In this document: positions 63,999-64,000 of the stretch, in pieces
How positions within the stretch are numbered: position 1 is the first letter of the stretch
Layout of the letters: the number at the start of each line of letters is the position of its first letter
Origin: an uncultured Bacilli bacterium
GTDB lineage: Bacteria > Bacillota_I > Bacilli_A > RF39 > UBA660
Direction of reading: 5' to 3'
Length of the DNA stretch: 64,000 nucleotides
NCBI GenBank assembly: GCA_934101495.1
Contig: CAKORG010000001.1
Coordinates: 1 to 64,000, forward strand
Program-made: the position numbers and the translations under genes
Notes under the pieces: model-generated
The model's input: the letters and a program-made list of their open reading frames with translations, nothing else
Told to the model about the DNA's origin: nothing
Databases searched by the model: none

Positions 63999-64000
63999 GA

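Overview
The window is a very AT-rich (roughly 28% G+C by eye), densely coded bacterial chromosome segment. Low G+C, strong Shine-Dalgarno sites, TTGACA/TATAAT promoters, a tRNA with encoded CCA, Bacilli-type gene sets (pcrA-ligA, scpAB, the rimP-nusA-ylxR-infB-rbfA-truB operon, ylxM-ftsY, the yfmF/yfmH peptidase pair, nrnA, RNase J) and sporulation genes (spoIVA, cotJ) point to the Bacillota. The likely source is an uncultured gut Bacilli lineage with a small genome. That placement is inference; I ran no search. I see no prophage, insertion sequence or CRISPR array, so this is core chromosome with scattered lineage-specific surface and small proteins.

Layout. 1-5100: end of rpsD, then a minus-strand operon (small membrane protein, radical SAM/SPASM protein, HD dNTPase-like protein, two M16 peptidase homologues). 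5100-9600: membrane proteins, including a two-receptor sensor with a degenerate GGDEF domain. 9600-14600: pcrA, a sugar-nucleotidyltransferase-like gene and ligA. 14600-20900: a pilin-like two-helix protein, scpAB, anchored proteins and a glycine-rich surface protein. 21000-27100, plus strand: cotJAB fusion-cotJC, ftsK/spoIIIE, a thioredoxin-like protein, trmL and an amidoligase-like gene. 27100-32000: D,D-carboxypeptidase, a Cys-rich repeat protein, ylxM, ftsY and a HerA-like ATPase. 32100-37700: tRNA-Lys(CTT), spoIVA, a secreted protein, and a membrane-bound XRE regulator divergent from a serine hydrolase. 37700-46600: SNF2 helicase and the translation/transcription operon. 46600-56700: a second pilin-like protein, recX, nrnA, ackA, nudix, CmpB-like protein, a degenerate RNase J and ssb. 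56800-64000: a tail-anchored protein, uppS, a second D,D-carboxypeptidase, cysS, gltX, mazEF and a putative metalloprotease.

How it fits together. Most genes serve replication and repair (ligA, pcrA, ssb, recX), chromosome segregation (scpAB, ftsK), translation (rpsD, infB, rbfA, truB, trmL, gltX, cysS, tRNA-Lys) and the envelope (uppS, two D,D-carboxypeptidases, ftsY). spoIVA and cotJ, each preceded by a sigma-E-like box, suggest a working mother-cell sporulation programme. The most unusual points are the CotJA-CotJB fusion, a single-domain RimP behind a terminator-like leader, an RNase J lacking several metal ligands, two paralogous pilin-like two-helix proteins, a stand-alone amidoligase-like enzyme, and a receptor-GGDEF protein with a broken signature.
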